Assembly: GCA_964478515.1 (NCBI GenBank)
Contig: CAYZIL010000012.1
Location: forward strand, 1-58,345
DNA: 58,345 nt
DNA from: HGM13233 sp964478515
GTDB taxonomy: Bacteria > Bacillota > Clostridia > Oscillospirales > Ruminococcaceae
Reading direction: 5' to 3'
Shown: piece by piece, positions 34,716-43,184 of the stretch
Numbering within the stretch: position 1 is the stretch's first letter
Layout of the letters: every line of letters begins with the position of its first letter
Notes under the pieces: model-generated
The model's input: only the letters and a program-made list of their open reading frames with translations
The model's database searches: none
Told to the model about the DNA's origin: nothing
Program-made: the position numbers and the translations under genes

Positions 34716-36233
34716 TTACACCCTGTGCATGAGGTCGCGGTTGGCAATATACAGCTCGTCGAAAATTTCCTGGAAGTGTTTGTACTTCTCGTGGTTTTCC
34801 ATGTTGGGCTCGTAGGTCTTGTCGGGCTTAATTTTTTTGCCGAGGTCGGCAAAGCTGTCAAAGTACTTGACGCCCATTGCCGCCATCATGGCGTCGCCGA
34901 ACGAGGCGCCGATAGTAATTTTGGCCGTCTGGATGCACTTGCCGGTAATGTCGGCGACTATCTGCATCCACAGCGGGTTTTTGGTGCCGCCGCCAACCGC
35001 CATAATTTTGTTGAGCGGGACTTTGTTTTCTTCAAATATTTTTATCAGCTGGTTGACTTCGAAGCCGACGCCCTCAAGAGCCGAGCGGTACAGGTGCGTT
35101 CTGGTGTGCGCGAGCGTCATGCCGAATATCATGCCCTTGGCAAGCGGGTCGTTGATGGGGGTGCGCTCGCCGGCAAGGTAGGGCAGTGTAACGAGACCGT
35201 CGCAGCCCGGAGCAATTTTGTCGGCGCCCTCGGCCATCAGCGAGTAGGCGTTGACGCCGGACTCTTTTTCCTCGGCCAGTTTGTCGACAAACACGTTGTC
35301 GCGCAGCCAGCGCGTCATGGTGCCGGCGGTGTTGGTGCCGGCCGAGACGTCGAAAGAGCCGGGGATAATAAATTCCTCGCGCCAGATGCGGTCGTCGTTG
35401 ACCAGCTTGTCGTTGCAGACAATTATGTAAATTGAAGAACCGAACTGCAGCATCATGTCACCGGTGGTCAGAACGCCGGTCGAAATGGCCTCGGCGCCGG
35501 AGTCGTCGGTACCGACTATTACCGGAGTGCCCTCTTTAAGGCCGGTCTCGGCGGCGGCTTTGGCGGTAACGCTGCCGGCTATTTCAACGGTGTTGAGTAC
35601 TTCCGCTAACTGGTCTGGGCGGCAGATGGGTTTGCAGGTTTCCTCGTTGGGCGTGCCGTCGGAATGGTACAGCGGGTTAAAGCTGGCAAGGCCCAAAAAG
35701 CGGTCGACGACATAGCGACCGGTCAGTTTTGCGGTGATGTAGCTGGAGCCGGTGAGGAATTTATATGCTTTGGCGTAAACCTCGGGCTCGTTGTTCTTTA
35801 TCCAGAGTATTTTCGGCATCACGTCGGAAGAGCACAGCGGCCGGCCGTACCATTCCTTAATTTGTTTTTCGCCGTAAAGCTCTGTCAGCCACTCCATCTC
35901 TTTGGTGGCGCGCGCGTCTATACCGTAGAGTATAGCCTTGCGCAGCGGGCGGCATTCCTCGTCTACCGGCAGACAGTCGGCGCCCAGTGCGCTCGCGCCG
36001 ACGGCGAGAATTTCGGCGGGGTTGACGCCGCTTTTTTTCAGCAGCTCGTTGCTGATAGCGCAAAAATCGTGCCACCAAACGCCCTCGGCGTCGTGTTCGT
36101 AAAAGTTCGGCTGGGGATTCTCCATGCCGTGGGCGCACGCGTGTGTAGCAACGACATTGCACTCGCTGTCAATAATTACGCCCTTGCTCTCGAACGTGCC
36201 GGTGTCAATGCCCATGAAATAAGCTTTTTTCAC
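34716..36233 (-). CDS. FGGY-family carbohydrate kinase
   Basis: A 505-residue FGGY kinase, paralogue of 1799-3355. It opens MKKAYFMGIDTGTFESKGVIID, has GTDDSGAEAISTG (about 241) and MAVGGGTKNPLWMQIVADITG (about 425). The start is GTG at 36233 with AAGGAG upstream. It is coupled to the upstream UTRA regulator by 12 bases and to the esterase by a few bases. The N-terminal GTFESK/GTNESK variant is shared by the two paralogues, suggesting the same substrate class. Confidence 0.9.
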   Translation of the reverse strand: MKKAYFMGIDTGTFESKGVIIDSECNVVATHACAHGMENPQPNFYEHDAEGVWWHDFCAISNELLKKSGVNPAEILAVGASALGADCLPVDEECRPLRKAILYGIDARATKEMEWLTELYGEKQIKEWYGRPLCSSDVMPKILWIKNNEPEVYAKAYKFLTGSSYITAKLTGRYVVDRFLGLASFNPLYHSDGTPNEETCKPICRPDQLAEVLNTVEIAGSVTAKAAAETGLKEGTPVIVGTDDSGAEAISTGVLTTGDMMLQFGSSIYIIVCNDKLVNDDRIWREEFIIPGSFDVSAGTNTAGTMTRWLRDNVFVDKLAEEKESGVNAYSLMAEGADKIAPGCDGLVTLPYLAGERTPINDPLAKGMIFGMTLAHTRTHLYRSALEGVGFEVNQLIKIFEENKVPLNKIMAVGGGTKNPLWMQIVADITGKCIQTAKITIGASFGDAMMAAMGVKYFDSFADLGKKIKPDKTYEPNMENHEKYKHFQEIFDELYIANRDLMHRV

Positions 36234-36245
36234 GATGACTTCTCC

Positions 36246-36977
36246 TTAATTATGAAAATTAACGGTAAATTCGCATTTATTGCCCAAAACATAGTTGCGC
36301 GCGTATTCCACTGCGCGCCCCTTGGCGTCGTAGGTGACGCTGGTAAACAGCATTACGGTGCTGTCGCCGTCAATACCGAGCACGCGGGACTCGTTGGCGT
36401 CCAGGCGCACGAGGTCGAGCGTCTCGGTGGCGCGCTTGATATCGATATTATAAAACCCGTATATTTCGTACAGACTGAAAACGCTCAGGTCTATGCCGCT
36501 GAGTTTCGGGACTATGTCGAAGGGAATATATATCTCCTCGAGTCCCATCGGCTCGCCGTTATAATAGGAAATGCGCTTTACATAATATAACTTTGAGCTG
36601 GGGCTGACGCCGAAAATCTTGGCATACTTGCTGCCGGCGGTTCGCACCGTCTTGGCGAGGATTTTAGTCGAGGGCGTGGCGTTTTTTTCGCGGATAGTTT
36701 GGGAAAACCCGCTCAGCGTTTCAAGATCGCGGCTGACTTTACCGCTCATTACATATACGCCCTTGCCCTGTATGCGCTTGAGAAGACCCTCGTTTACCAG
36801 CGCGTCAATGGCGCTGCGCACCGTCAGTCGGTTAATCTCGTAGGTGTCGGCAAGCTCGTTTTCAGAGGGGATGGCTGTACCGGGAGGGTAATCGTTTTCC
36901 TCTATTTTGCTGCGAATTATTTCGCGCAGCTGCAAATAAATGGGTTTTTTGTAATCAAAATTCCGTTCGCTAGACAA
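36246..36977 (-). CDS. GntR-family (HutC/UTRA) regulator of the frl-type operon
   Basis: A 243-residue regulator: winged helix at about 10-80 (KPIYLQLREIIRSKI, TAIPSENELADTYEINRLTVRSAI, QGKGVYV) and UTRA domain at about 100-243. The start is TTG at 36977 with GAGG upstream; no in-frame ATG precedes the DNA-binding domain. It is the fourth gene of the operon after frlC, frlA and frlD, the equivalent of the UTRA regulator FrlR in E. coli. A TGGTAT palindrome at the frlC promoter is its likely operator. Confidence 0.88.
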   Translation of the reverse strand: MSSERNFDYKKPIYLQLREIIRSKIEENDYPPGTAIPSENELADTYEINRLTVRSAIDALVNEGLLKRIQGKGVYVMSGKVSRDLETLSGFSQTIREKNATPSTKILAKTVRTAGSKYAKIFGVSPSSKLYYVKRISYYNGEPMGLEEIYIPFDIVPKLSGIDLSVFSLYEIYGFYNIDIKRATETLDLVRLDANESRVLGIDGDSTVMLFTSVTYDAKGRAVEYARNYVLGNKCEFTVNFHN

Positions 36978-37010
36978 AATCTGTTCATTCCTCTCTGGGG
37001 GAGTTGAGGT

Positions 37011-37796
37011 TTACCAGGCTCCCTCGTAGCCCAGGGTGACGCTGCTGTTGGCGGCGCCGTCGTGCATGCATTCCTCGAGCGGCTTGCCGTCGAGAGTGCT
37101 TTTTATGAAGCCGGCAATATAGCTGTCGCCGGCGCCCATGGTGTCGACTACCTTGCAGGGAACTATGCCGCCCGAGACAAAGCGCTCGCCGTCAAAAGCG
37201 AGACTGCCCTGCTCGCCGAGAGTGGCGATAACAATTTTGGGGCCGCGGCGCTGCTGCGCGCGCAAAAATTCCCGCAATTCCGGCGTGTCGCCGTCGTCAA
37301 AGGCAAAAAACGCGTAGTCGACGTAGGGCATGGCGTATTCCACCACGGGGTGGTGGGGCTGGTTGGAAAAATCAAACGTAATAGGCACGCCGCGCTGGTT
37401 GATTTCGGGCAGCGAGCGCTCCACGTTGCCCCAAATGCCCGAGACGACCATGTCGTGTGTGCACAGAAAGTCAATATCCGCGGCGGTCGGTTTAAAGTCG
37501 GCGAGAACACCCTCAATATAATCGCCGAAAACGCGCTCGCCGTCGAGCAGGTTTACGTGAGTGACGGCGGTGCTGCCGGGCAGCGTGTGGACGTGAGATA
37601 TGTCCACTCCCTTGCGTTGCAGTCCCTCGGTGATTATGGGGCCGTATTTGTCGTCGCCGATAGCGCCGGTGTAGGACGCCTGTCCGCCCAGACGCACAAA
37701 ATAAACGGCGACGTTTACAGGGTTGCCGCCGGGGTAGCCCTTGCCGAGATTGTCGTAATAATCGACGCAGTTGTCGCCGATAGCTGCCAGTTTCAT
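37011..37796 (-). CDS. frlD: Fructoselysine 6-kinase
   Basis: A 261-residue PfkB kinase very like E. coli FrlD: it opens MKLAAIGDNCVDYY, has YPGGNPVNVAVYFVRLG, then GVDISHVHTLPGSTAVTHV and DGERVFGDYIEGVLADF, and ends GYEGAW (FrlD ends QYHGAW). VDTMGAGDSYIAGF holds the catalytic Asp. FrlD makes fructoselysine 6-phosphate for the deglycase FrlB. GGGAGGAG precedes the ATG. It is separated from frlA by a hairpin terminator, so its level may be set by read-through or by a promoter of its own. No frlB is adjacent. Confidence 0.92.
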   Translation of the reverse strand: MKLAAIGDNCVDYYDNLGKGYPGGNPVNVAVYFVRLGGQASYTGAIGDDKYGPIITEGLQRKGVDISHVHTLPGSTAVTHVNLLDGERVFGDYIEGVLADFKPTAADIDFLCTHDMVVSGIWGNVERSLPEINQRGVPITFDFSNQPHHPVVEYAMPYVDYAFFAFDDGDTPELREFLRAQQRRGPKIVIATLGEQGSLAFDGERFVSGGIVPCKVVDTMGAGDSYIAGFIKSTLDGKPLEECMHDGAANSSVTLGYEGAW

Positions 37797-37847
37797 TATA
37801 AACTCCTCCCTCTTTTAGCCGCCCGCGGCGGACAGTCAAATCTTGTC

Positions 37848-37889
37848 AAAACGCCCCCGAGGTAACCCTTGGGGCCTCAGGGGCGTTTT
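37848..37889. terminator. Bidirectional-type hairpin between frlA and frlD
   Basis: AAAACGCCCC and GAGG (37848-37862) pair with CCTC and GGGGCGTTTT (37875-37889), with one mismatch. T-runs lie on both strands. It should partly end the frlC-frlA transcript before frlD, or act as a processing site. Confidence 0.75.
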
Positions 37890-37918
37890 ATTAGGTTTAG
37901 TGCTTTGCGCAGCCTCGA

Positions 37919-39256
37919 TTATTTCGCGGCGTCGACTTTGTTCTTTTTGCTCCAGATAACGTATGCCGGGTAGCCGGTGACAACGGCGATGACAGCGCAG
38001 ATAAGCGCCGGGATGGGAGCCCACATGAGCTCGCCCCAAATCAACGTGCCGGTCATAATCATGGCGATTATGGGCATAAGGTATCCGCCCGGGCATTTGA
38101 AGTACGGATGATAATTCTCTTTCTTGCGAAGGAAGAAAATCGTGCTGAACGTCAGGAAGTTCTTCACCAACAGAACGAAGGTGAAATAACCGAGCAGGCC
38201 GCGGATGTCAGACAGGAACATCATGACGATACCTACGGCAACCTGGATAGCGATGGAGAACGCCGGGGTCTGGTACTTGGAGACCTCGCCGAACTTTTTG
38301 AAGAACAGTCCGTCGTGGGCCATCGCGTACTCAAGACGCGGCTGGAACATGATGCCGGAGGAGGCGGAGCCGGCGATGACGATGACGCCCATTATGGCGA
38401 CTAAGACACCGGCGTTGCCGCCGATGAAGCTGATTTTCTCAGCCGCTTCGGCAATAGGCGCGGAACTCGCTACCAGCTGGTCATACGGAAGCAGGTCGGT
38501 GACGACGAAGGTCAGCGCGACATAAACGACTGCTACGACCGCGACGCAGATGATAAGAGCGCGGGGCATGTTCTTTTCGGGATCTTTGATCTCGCCGCCC
38601 ATATAGGCGGGGGCGGCCATGCCGTCATAGGACCAGGTCGTTGCCGAAACACCGGCGACCAGAGCCGAGAAGCCGGCGCTGAAGCCGACGACGTTGGCGG
38701 TAGACTGGGCAATGACGTCACCCTTGATGAAGAAGAGGCCGGCAATGATGATGAAAGCGAAGGGCAGGATCTTGAAGATGGTCATCGCTGTCTGAATCTT
38801 GCTGCCGACTTCGACTGAGCGGATGTGAGTCCACATCAGGATGAGGATGATGACGATGGCGAGCAGGGTGCCGTAGATCTCGGCAAAGCCGAAAATGTAG
38901 CACAGGTAGCCGCTGATGGCGAGACCCCAAATGGAGATGGAAGTCGGGTCGTTGGCCCAGAAGCTGATCCAGCCGGTCAGGAACGCCATAAAGCGCGAGC
39001 CGGCCTCACGGAAGTAGACGTACTGGCCGCCATCCTCGGGATACGCGGAGGCGAGCTCGGCGTAGCAGAGGTTGGAAGGCAGCGCCAGCAGGGCGCCGAC
39101 TACGAAAGCCAGTATGCAGAAAAGCGCGCTGCCAGCGGCGCCGGCGACTTCTGCTATTGACGAGAAGATGCCGGAACCGATGGTAGTGCCGACGCCCAGG
39201 GCGATTGCGCCCAAAAGGCCGACTTTTCTGCCGAGTTGGTTTTTACCTTCGGACAT
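37919..39256 (-). CDS. frlA: APC-family permease, fructoselysine transporter-like
   Basis: A 445-residue permease with about 12 membrane segments, close to E. coli FrlA: IALGVGTTIGSGIFSSIAEVA, CYAELASAYPEDGGQYVY, AGSRFMAFLTGWISFWAND, THIRSVEVG, ATTWSYDGMA and MFQPRLEYAMAHDGLFFKKFG all have direct FrlA counterparts. It should import fructoselysine or psicoselysine by a cation-coupled or exchange mechanism. I chose the ATG at 39256, with AAGGAG upstream, over a TTG four codons earlier that overlaps the ribosome site. It has its own promoter and a leader of about 120 bases. Confidence 0.9.
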   Translation of the reverse strand: MSEGKNQLGRKVGLLGAIALGVGTTIGSGIFSSIAEVAGAAGSALFCILAFVVGALLALPSNLCYAELASAYPEDGGQYVYFREAGSRFMAFLTGWISFWANDPTSISIWGLAISGYLCYIFGFAEIYGTLLAIVIILILMWTHIRSVEVGSKIQTAMTIFKILPFAFIIIAGLFFIKGDVIAQSTANVVGFSAGFSALVAGVSATTWSYDGMAAPAYMGGEIKDPEKNMPRALIICVAVVAVVYVALTFVVTDLLPYDQLVASSAPIAEAAEKISFIGGNAGVLVAIMGVIVIAGSASSGIMFQPRLEYAMAHDGLFFKKFGEVSKYQTPAFSIAIQVAVGIVMMFLSDIRGLLGYFTFVLLVKNFLTFSTIFFLRKKENYHPYFKCPGGYLMPIIAMIMTGTLIWGELMWAPIPALICAVIAVVTGYPAYVIWSKKNKVDAAK

Positions 39257-39547
39257 AGAAAGCAACACTCCTTTTTTTGTTTTGTGGTGCTGTGCACGGT
39301 TGGGACCTCTTCATTACTACCCCTTGAGAAGGCCGCTTTGAGCACACAATAAAAGAACTTTTTCACACCACTTTGCGCAACTATTGTAACATTTCGTCCA
39401 GTTAGTGTCAATCGCCGCCGGTATTTTTGTGAATAATTTATTAATTTTGGGCATTGTGAACAGTGGACGCTGAAAAAACAGGTAATTTGGCATAAAAATC
39501 TTACCAACTTGGTACAGGAAAAACAAAAATGGTATAGCGGCCTTTGA
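39257..39547 (-). promoter_or_regulatory. frlA promoter and leader with operator-like sites
   Basis: On the minus strand TTGACA (39411-39406), 17 bases, TACAAT (39388-39383) form a near-consensus promoter for frlA. Upstream are a palindrome TACCA-N3-TGGTA (39502-39514) and TGGTAT at 39530-39535, both of UTRA-operator type. About 120 bases of leader separate the promoter from the ATG. Confidence 0.7.
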
Positions 39548-40369
39548 TTATTCTGCCATAAGCTCGCGCAGATTGTTGATAGCGCGGCGCGCGTACATGC
39601 GCGGCTCGTTTATGTAGGAGGTGACGAGCTCTATGGTAACGGTGCGGGAGTAGTTGATTTCTTTTATTTCCTGCATAAGCTCGCGCAGCGGGATAACGCC
39701 TTCGCCGGGCATTACGTGCGTGTCAGAGCTGCCGTCGCTGTCAATGACGTGCATGTGGTACATATTGTCGCCGAGTTTGCTGAAATAGGCCATAATGCTC
39801 TCCTGCTGGACAAAAGGCGGCACAATGTCGCACATGCCCACGAGCGCCGGGGAGCCGACTTCTTCAATGACCTCGGCGAGGTCGTCGGCGCTGCGGCAGA
39901 TGTTGCTCTCGAACGGGGTCAGCGCTTCCAAAACCACTTTTTGGCCTATTTTTTCGCCATATTCGCTCAGCTCGCGCATTGTTTTGACAAGGCGGTTCCA
40001 CAGCTCCTTGCGCGGTACTTCGTAGCCGCCGTTGGCGGGGCTGGTCAAAGTCCACTCAGAGCCGATGGCCTTGCTCATGTCCATGGCGGTCTTGAGATAC
40101 TCGACGGCGTCGCGGCGCATCTGCTCGGTGCCTATCATGTAATTGTAGGGATAGGCGTTGTGTTCCGGCGTATAGCCGAGCACGGGCATCTCGTATTTTT
40201 CTATCAGCGCCTTTACCTCGTCGGCGCCGCCGTCCTTCAAATCGTACGGGTAGGCGTGCGGGCGGCCGCCCCAAAGTTCAATGTAGTCGTAACCGAAGCG
40301 TTTGGCGTCAATAAAGCAGTGCTCCAGCGGGTTGCGCTGGTAGCCGGAAGTGAACATACCTATTTTCAT
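39548..40369 (-). CDS. frlC: Fructoselysine 3-epimerase
   Basis: A 273-residue TIM-barrel enzyme very like E. coli FrlC: MKIGMFTSGYQRNPLEH, YIELWGGRPHAYPYDLKDGG, LGYTPEHNAYPYNYMIG, LEALTPFESNI, HVIDSDGSSDTHVMPGEG, IPLRELM and IELVTSYINEPRMYARRA all match. It interconverts psicoselysine and fructoselysine, letting the pathway use both. AAGGAGAACCAAT precedes the ATG. It is the first gene of the frl-type operon. Confidence 0.93.
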   Translation of the reverse strand: MKIGMFTSGYQRNPLEHCFIDAKRFGYDYIELWGGRPHAYPYDLKDGGADEVKALIEKYEMPVLGYTPEHNAYPYNYMIGTEQMRRDAVEYLKTAMDMSKAIGSEWTLTSPANGGYEVPRKELWNRLVKTMRELSEYGEKIGQKVVLEALTPFESNICRSADDLAEVIEEVGSPALVGMCDIVPPFVQQESIMAYFSKLGDNMYHMHVIDSDGSSDTHVMPGEGVIPLRELMQEIKEINYSRTVTIELVTSYINEPRMYARRAINNLRELMAE

Positions 40370-40642
40370 ATTGGTTCTCCTTCTGGATTTGAGCCGCTGA
40401 AAGCGGGCTCAGTTTTATGGGTATAGACATTTAAGAATAAATCTTATACCAATATCAAGTATAAACCCCGCCGGGATAAAGCGTCAATCGGCAAAGAAAT
40501 AGAATAAACAGGGCGATATTTGTGCAATAATGACAGCGCGCGTGCCGGCGGCGGCCGCGTTGACAGGAAAAATGAGCTGATATATTATTGACTCAACGCT
40601 AAGTGCAAATTTCCGGCGTAAAACATCGTAGGAGGTTTAACA
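40370..40642. promoter_or_regulatory. Divergent promoters of frlC and the dehydrogenase operon
   Basis: Minus strand: TTGACG (40487-40482), 18 bases, TATACT (40463-40458) for frlC. A palindrome TTATAC-N9-GTATAA (40444-40464) containing ATACCA overlaps the -10 box and start region, a good operator candidate. Plus strand: TTGACA (40560-40565), 17 bases, TATTAT (40583-40588) for the oxidoreductase gene. Nothing else is seen. Confidence 0.65.
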
Positions 40643-41734
40643 GTGAGCGAAAAAATGAGAATCGGCGTCGTCGGCTGCGGCGACATCAGCGGAATCTATT
40701 TGCACAACATGACGAAGGTGTACGGCAACCTTGAGGTAGTCGGAGTTTGTGACCTTATTCCGGAGCGCTCGTCGCGGGCGGCGACAAACAACAATATCGG
40801 CCGCATATATGCCGATGTGGACGAGCTGCTTGCGGACGACAACGTAGATATTGTGCTGAACATAACCCGGCCGGTGGACCACTTCAACGTCAGCATGGCG
40901 GTGCTGCGCGCCGGAAAGCATCTGTATACCGAAAAGCCGCTCGGCATCACAATGGACGAGGGACGGCAAATTACGGCGCTGGCCAAAGAAAAGGGACTGT
41001 ACGTCGGTTGCTCGCCGGACACCTTTCTCGGCGCCGGTTTACAGACCTGCCGCAAAGTCATTGACGCGGGACTTATCGGCGAGCCGATAGGCGGCACGGC
41101 GCACATGATAGTGCACGGCCACGAGTCCTGGCACCCGAATCCGGATTTCTACTACCAGCGCGGCGGCGGACCTATGCTCGACATGGGGCCCTACTATGTT
41201 ACCGCGCTGCTGAATTTTCTCGGCCGTGTGGACGCGGTGAGCGGCATGCAGAAAATGACGTTCAGCGAGCGCACTATCACCAGCGAGCCGCGCGCCGGCG
41301 AAAAAATTAAGGTCGAGGTCCCCACCTGGGTTAACGGCACGCTGCGCTTCGACTCGGGCGCCATCGCCACGCTGTTTACCACCTTCGACGTCTGGTACCA
41401 CCAGGAATCGCTCATGGAGATTTACGGCACAGAGGGGACCATGATAGTGCCCAACCCCGATTTTTTCGACGGTCCGGTGATGCTGTTTGACCGCGACAGC
41501 GAGACGTATAAGGAATACCCCATCTGCTTCGACCACCCCGGCGACGCCCGCGGACTGGGGCTTTCGGACCTGGCCGACGCAGTTATTCATTCGCGCGCCC
41601 CGCGCGCGTCTTCGGTGCAGGGTTTGCACGCGCTGGAAATAATGAGCGGTATTATCAGCAGCGCCGAACTCGGCCGCGAGGTGAAAATGCAAACGCCGTA
41701 CACAAGACCCGACCCGATGCCGGAGGCAAAGTGA
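40643..41734 (+). CDS. Gfo/Idh/MocA-family NAD(P)-dependent oxidoreductase
   Basis: A 363-residue dehydrogenase with an N-terminal Rossmann fold (MRIGVVGCGDISGIY, about 5-19), the catalytic-lysine motif EKPLG (about 99-103), and the C-terminal substrate domain with QRGGGPMLDMGPYYVTALLNFLG. Family members oxidise or reduce sugars, inositols and derivatives. The start is GTG at 40643, six bases after GGAGGT; an ATG four codons later is possible. It overlaps the next dehydrogenase by one base. Confidence 0.9.
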   Translation: MSEKMRIGVVGCGDISGIYLHNMTKVYGNLEVVGVCDLIPERSSRAATNNNIGRIYADVDELLADDNVDIVLNITRPVDHFNVSMAVLRAGKHLYTEKPLGITMDEGRQITALAKEKGLYVGCSPDTFLGAGLQTCRKVIDAGLIGEPIGGTAHMIVHGHESWHPNPDFYYQRGGGPMLDMGPYYVTALLNFLGRVDAVSGMQKMTFSERTITSEPRAGEKIKVEVPTWVNGTLRFDSGAIATLFTTFDVWYHQESLMEIYGTEGTMIVPNPDFFDGPVMLFDRDSETYKEYPICFDHPGDARGLGLSDLADAVIHSRAPRASSVQGLHALEIMSGIISSAELGREVKMQTPYTRPDPMPEAK

Positions 41735-42822
41735 TGGGAAGCGGCGAGAGAATAAAAATCGGCGTTATCGGCTGCGGCGAGATAGCGCAGGTGATGCACC
41801 TGCCGTATATAGCCGACTCGGACGAGATGTGCGTGCACTCGCTGTGCAACACCACGCGCTCGGTGGCCGAATACCTGGCGGCGCGTTACGGTGTGCTTGA
41901 CGAGCGCGTGTTTGCCGACTACCGCGAGCTGCTCAACGACGCCGAGCTGGACGCTGTGGCGGTCTGCAGCCACGACCACTACGAGCCGGTAATGGCCGCT
42001 ATTGCCGCTGGCAAGCACGTTTTTGTGGAAAAACCGCTCGCTTTCTGTGTGCGGCAAGCGCGCGAGATGGCTGCCGCCGCCAAACAGCGCGGTGTGGTGC
42101 TGCAAGTCGGCTATATGAAGATATATGACCCCGGCTTTCGCTGCTTTTTGCAGAGATTCCGCGAGATGGGCGAGGTGCGCCACGCCCGCGTGCACAATTT
42201 TTGCGGAAATTTTGATTATATTCCTCAAATATACAATCTGCGCAAGCAGTCAAGCGTCAACGAGCAGGAAAAGGCCGCGCGCCGCGCGGCCGCCGACGCC
42301 GCCGTGCGCGAGCAGATAGGCACGCTGGAGACGCGGTTCGCCGGTCCCTATATGGATATGCTGCTGGGCACGACACACGACACCGTGCTGCTGCGCGCAA
42401 TGTTCGGCGACGAGCTTCGTGTGCGCTATGCGGACATTGCCGACGACGGCCAGACGCTGGCGACGCTGCAAACGCCGGGCGGGCTGCGGCTGACGTTTGA
42501 GAGCCACTTTATTGACGAGCGGCTGGTGTGGGACGAAAACATAGCCGTGTGGGGGCCGCGCTGCGAATTGCAGCTGGTGTTCCCTTCGCCCTATTTGCGC
42601 AACGCCGTCACCAAGGTGCTTGTCAACGAAAACGACGACAGCGGCGCCAACCGCGACGTGGCAATAACCGCGTCGTACGAAGAATCGTTCCGCGAGGAGT
42701 GGCGCAGTTTCTGCGAGTGCGTGCGCAGCGGCAAAAAACCGCTTGCCGACGCCGACGGCGCGGTGTGCGACATACAAATTGCCGCTGACATTGTCGCTGC
42801 GGCAATGCAAAGGGACGAGTGA
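41734..42822 (+). CDS. Gfo/Idh/MocA-family NAD(P)-dependent oxidoreductase
   Basis: A 362-residue paralogue of the previous enzyme: KIGVIGCGEIAQVMHLPYIA at the N-terminus, EKPLA (about 96-100) with the catalytic Lys, and MLLGTTHDTVLLRAMFGD in the second domain. GGAGG precedes the ATG, which overlaps the previous stop (GTGATG). The pair may form a 3-keto sugar oxidation/reduction cycle, as seen for some glycoside-cleaving systems, preparing substrate for the glucosidase (inference). Confidence 0.88.
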   Translation: MGSGERIKIGVIGCGEIAQVMHLPYIADSDEMCVHSLCNTTRSVAEYLAARYGVLDERVFADYRELLNDAELDAVAVCSHDHYEPVMAAIAAGKHVFVEKPLAFCVRQAREMAAAAKQRGVVLQVGYMKIYDPGFRCFLQRFREMGEVRHARVHNFCGNFDYIPQIYNLRKQSSVNEQEKAARRAAADAAVREQIGTLETRFAGPYMDMLLGTTHDTVLLRAMFGDELRVRYADIADDGQTLATLQTPGGLRLTFESHFIDERLVWDENIAVWGPRCELQLVFPSPYLRNAVTKVLVNENDDSGANRDVAITASYEESFREEWRSFCECVRSGKKPLADADGAVCDIQIAADIVAAAMQRDE

Positions 42823-42827
42823 GCAAT

Positions 42828-43184
42828 ATGGAATTTAATACCTATAAGCTGGAAATAACGCTGCCGGCGGGTTACGAGCAGCAGATGCTTGCGGCGCTGT
42901 GCGACGCCGGTTTCGGGCGCGAGGGTGCTTACGACCGCGTCGCTTGCCGCTGGGCGGTGTGCGGCAGCTTCCGGCCGCTGGCGGGCAGCGACGCGTTTAT
43001 CGGCGCGGTGGGCGAGGACTGCCGCGCCGACGAGGTGCGTTTGGAAATGCGCGTGCCCGCCGACCGGCTAAAACAGGCGCTCAAAGTGGTGCGCGACAAC
43101 CACCCCTACGACCACCCCATCACAAACGTGGTGCCGGTCATAGACGAATACGAAATATTACCTAAAAGGGAGAAAAAGGAATGA
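42828..43184 (+). CDS. Stand-alone NIF3/CutA-like (YqfO insert-type) small protein
   Basis: A 118-residue protein resembling the PII/CutA-like domain inserted in NIF3/YqfO proteins: KLEITLPAGYEQQMLAALCDAGFG, RWAVCGSFRPLAGSDAFIGAVGE, VRLEMRVPADRLKQALKVVRDNHPYDHP (HPYDHP is the usual HPYEEP). Trimeric folds of this type bind metals or small ligands; the role here is unknown. I chose the ATG at 42828; a GTG at 42819 overlapping the previous stop is too close to the AAAGGGA site. Its stop overlaps the glucosidase ATG by four bases, implying co-translation. Confidence 0.75.
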   Translation: MEFNTYKLEITLPAGYEQQMLAALCDAGFGREGAYDRVACRWAVCGSFRPLAGSDAFIGAVGEDCRADEVRLEMRVPADRLKQALKVVRDNHPYDHPITNVVPVIDEYEILPKREKKE

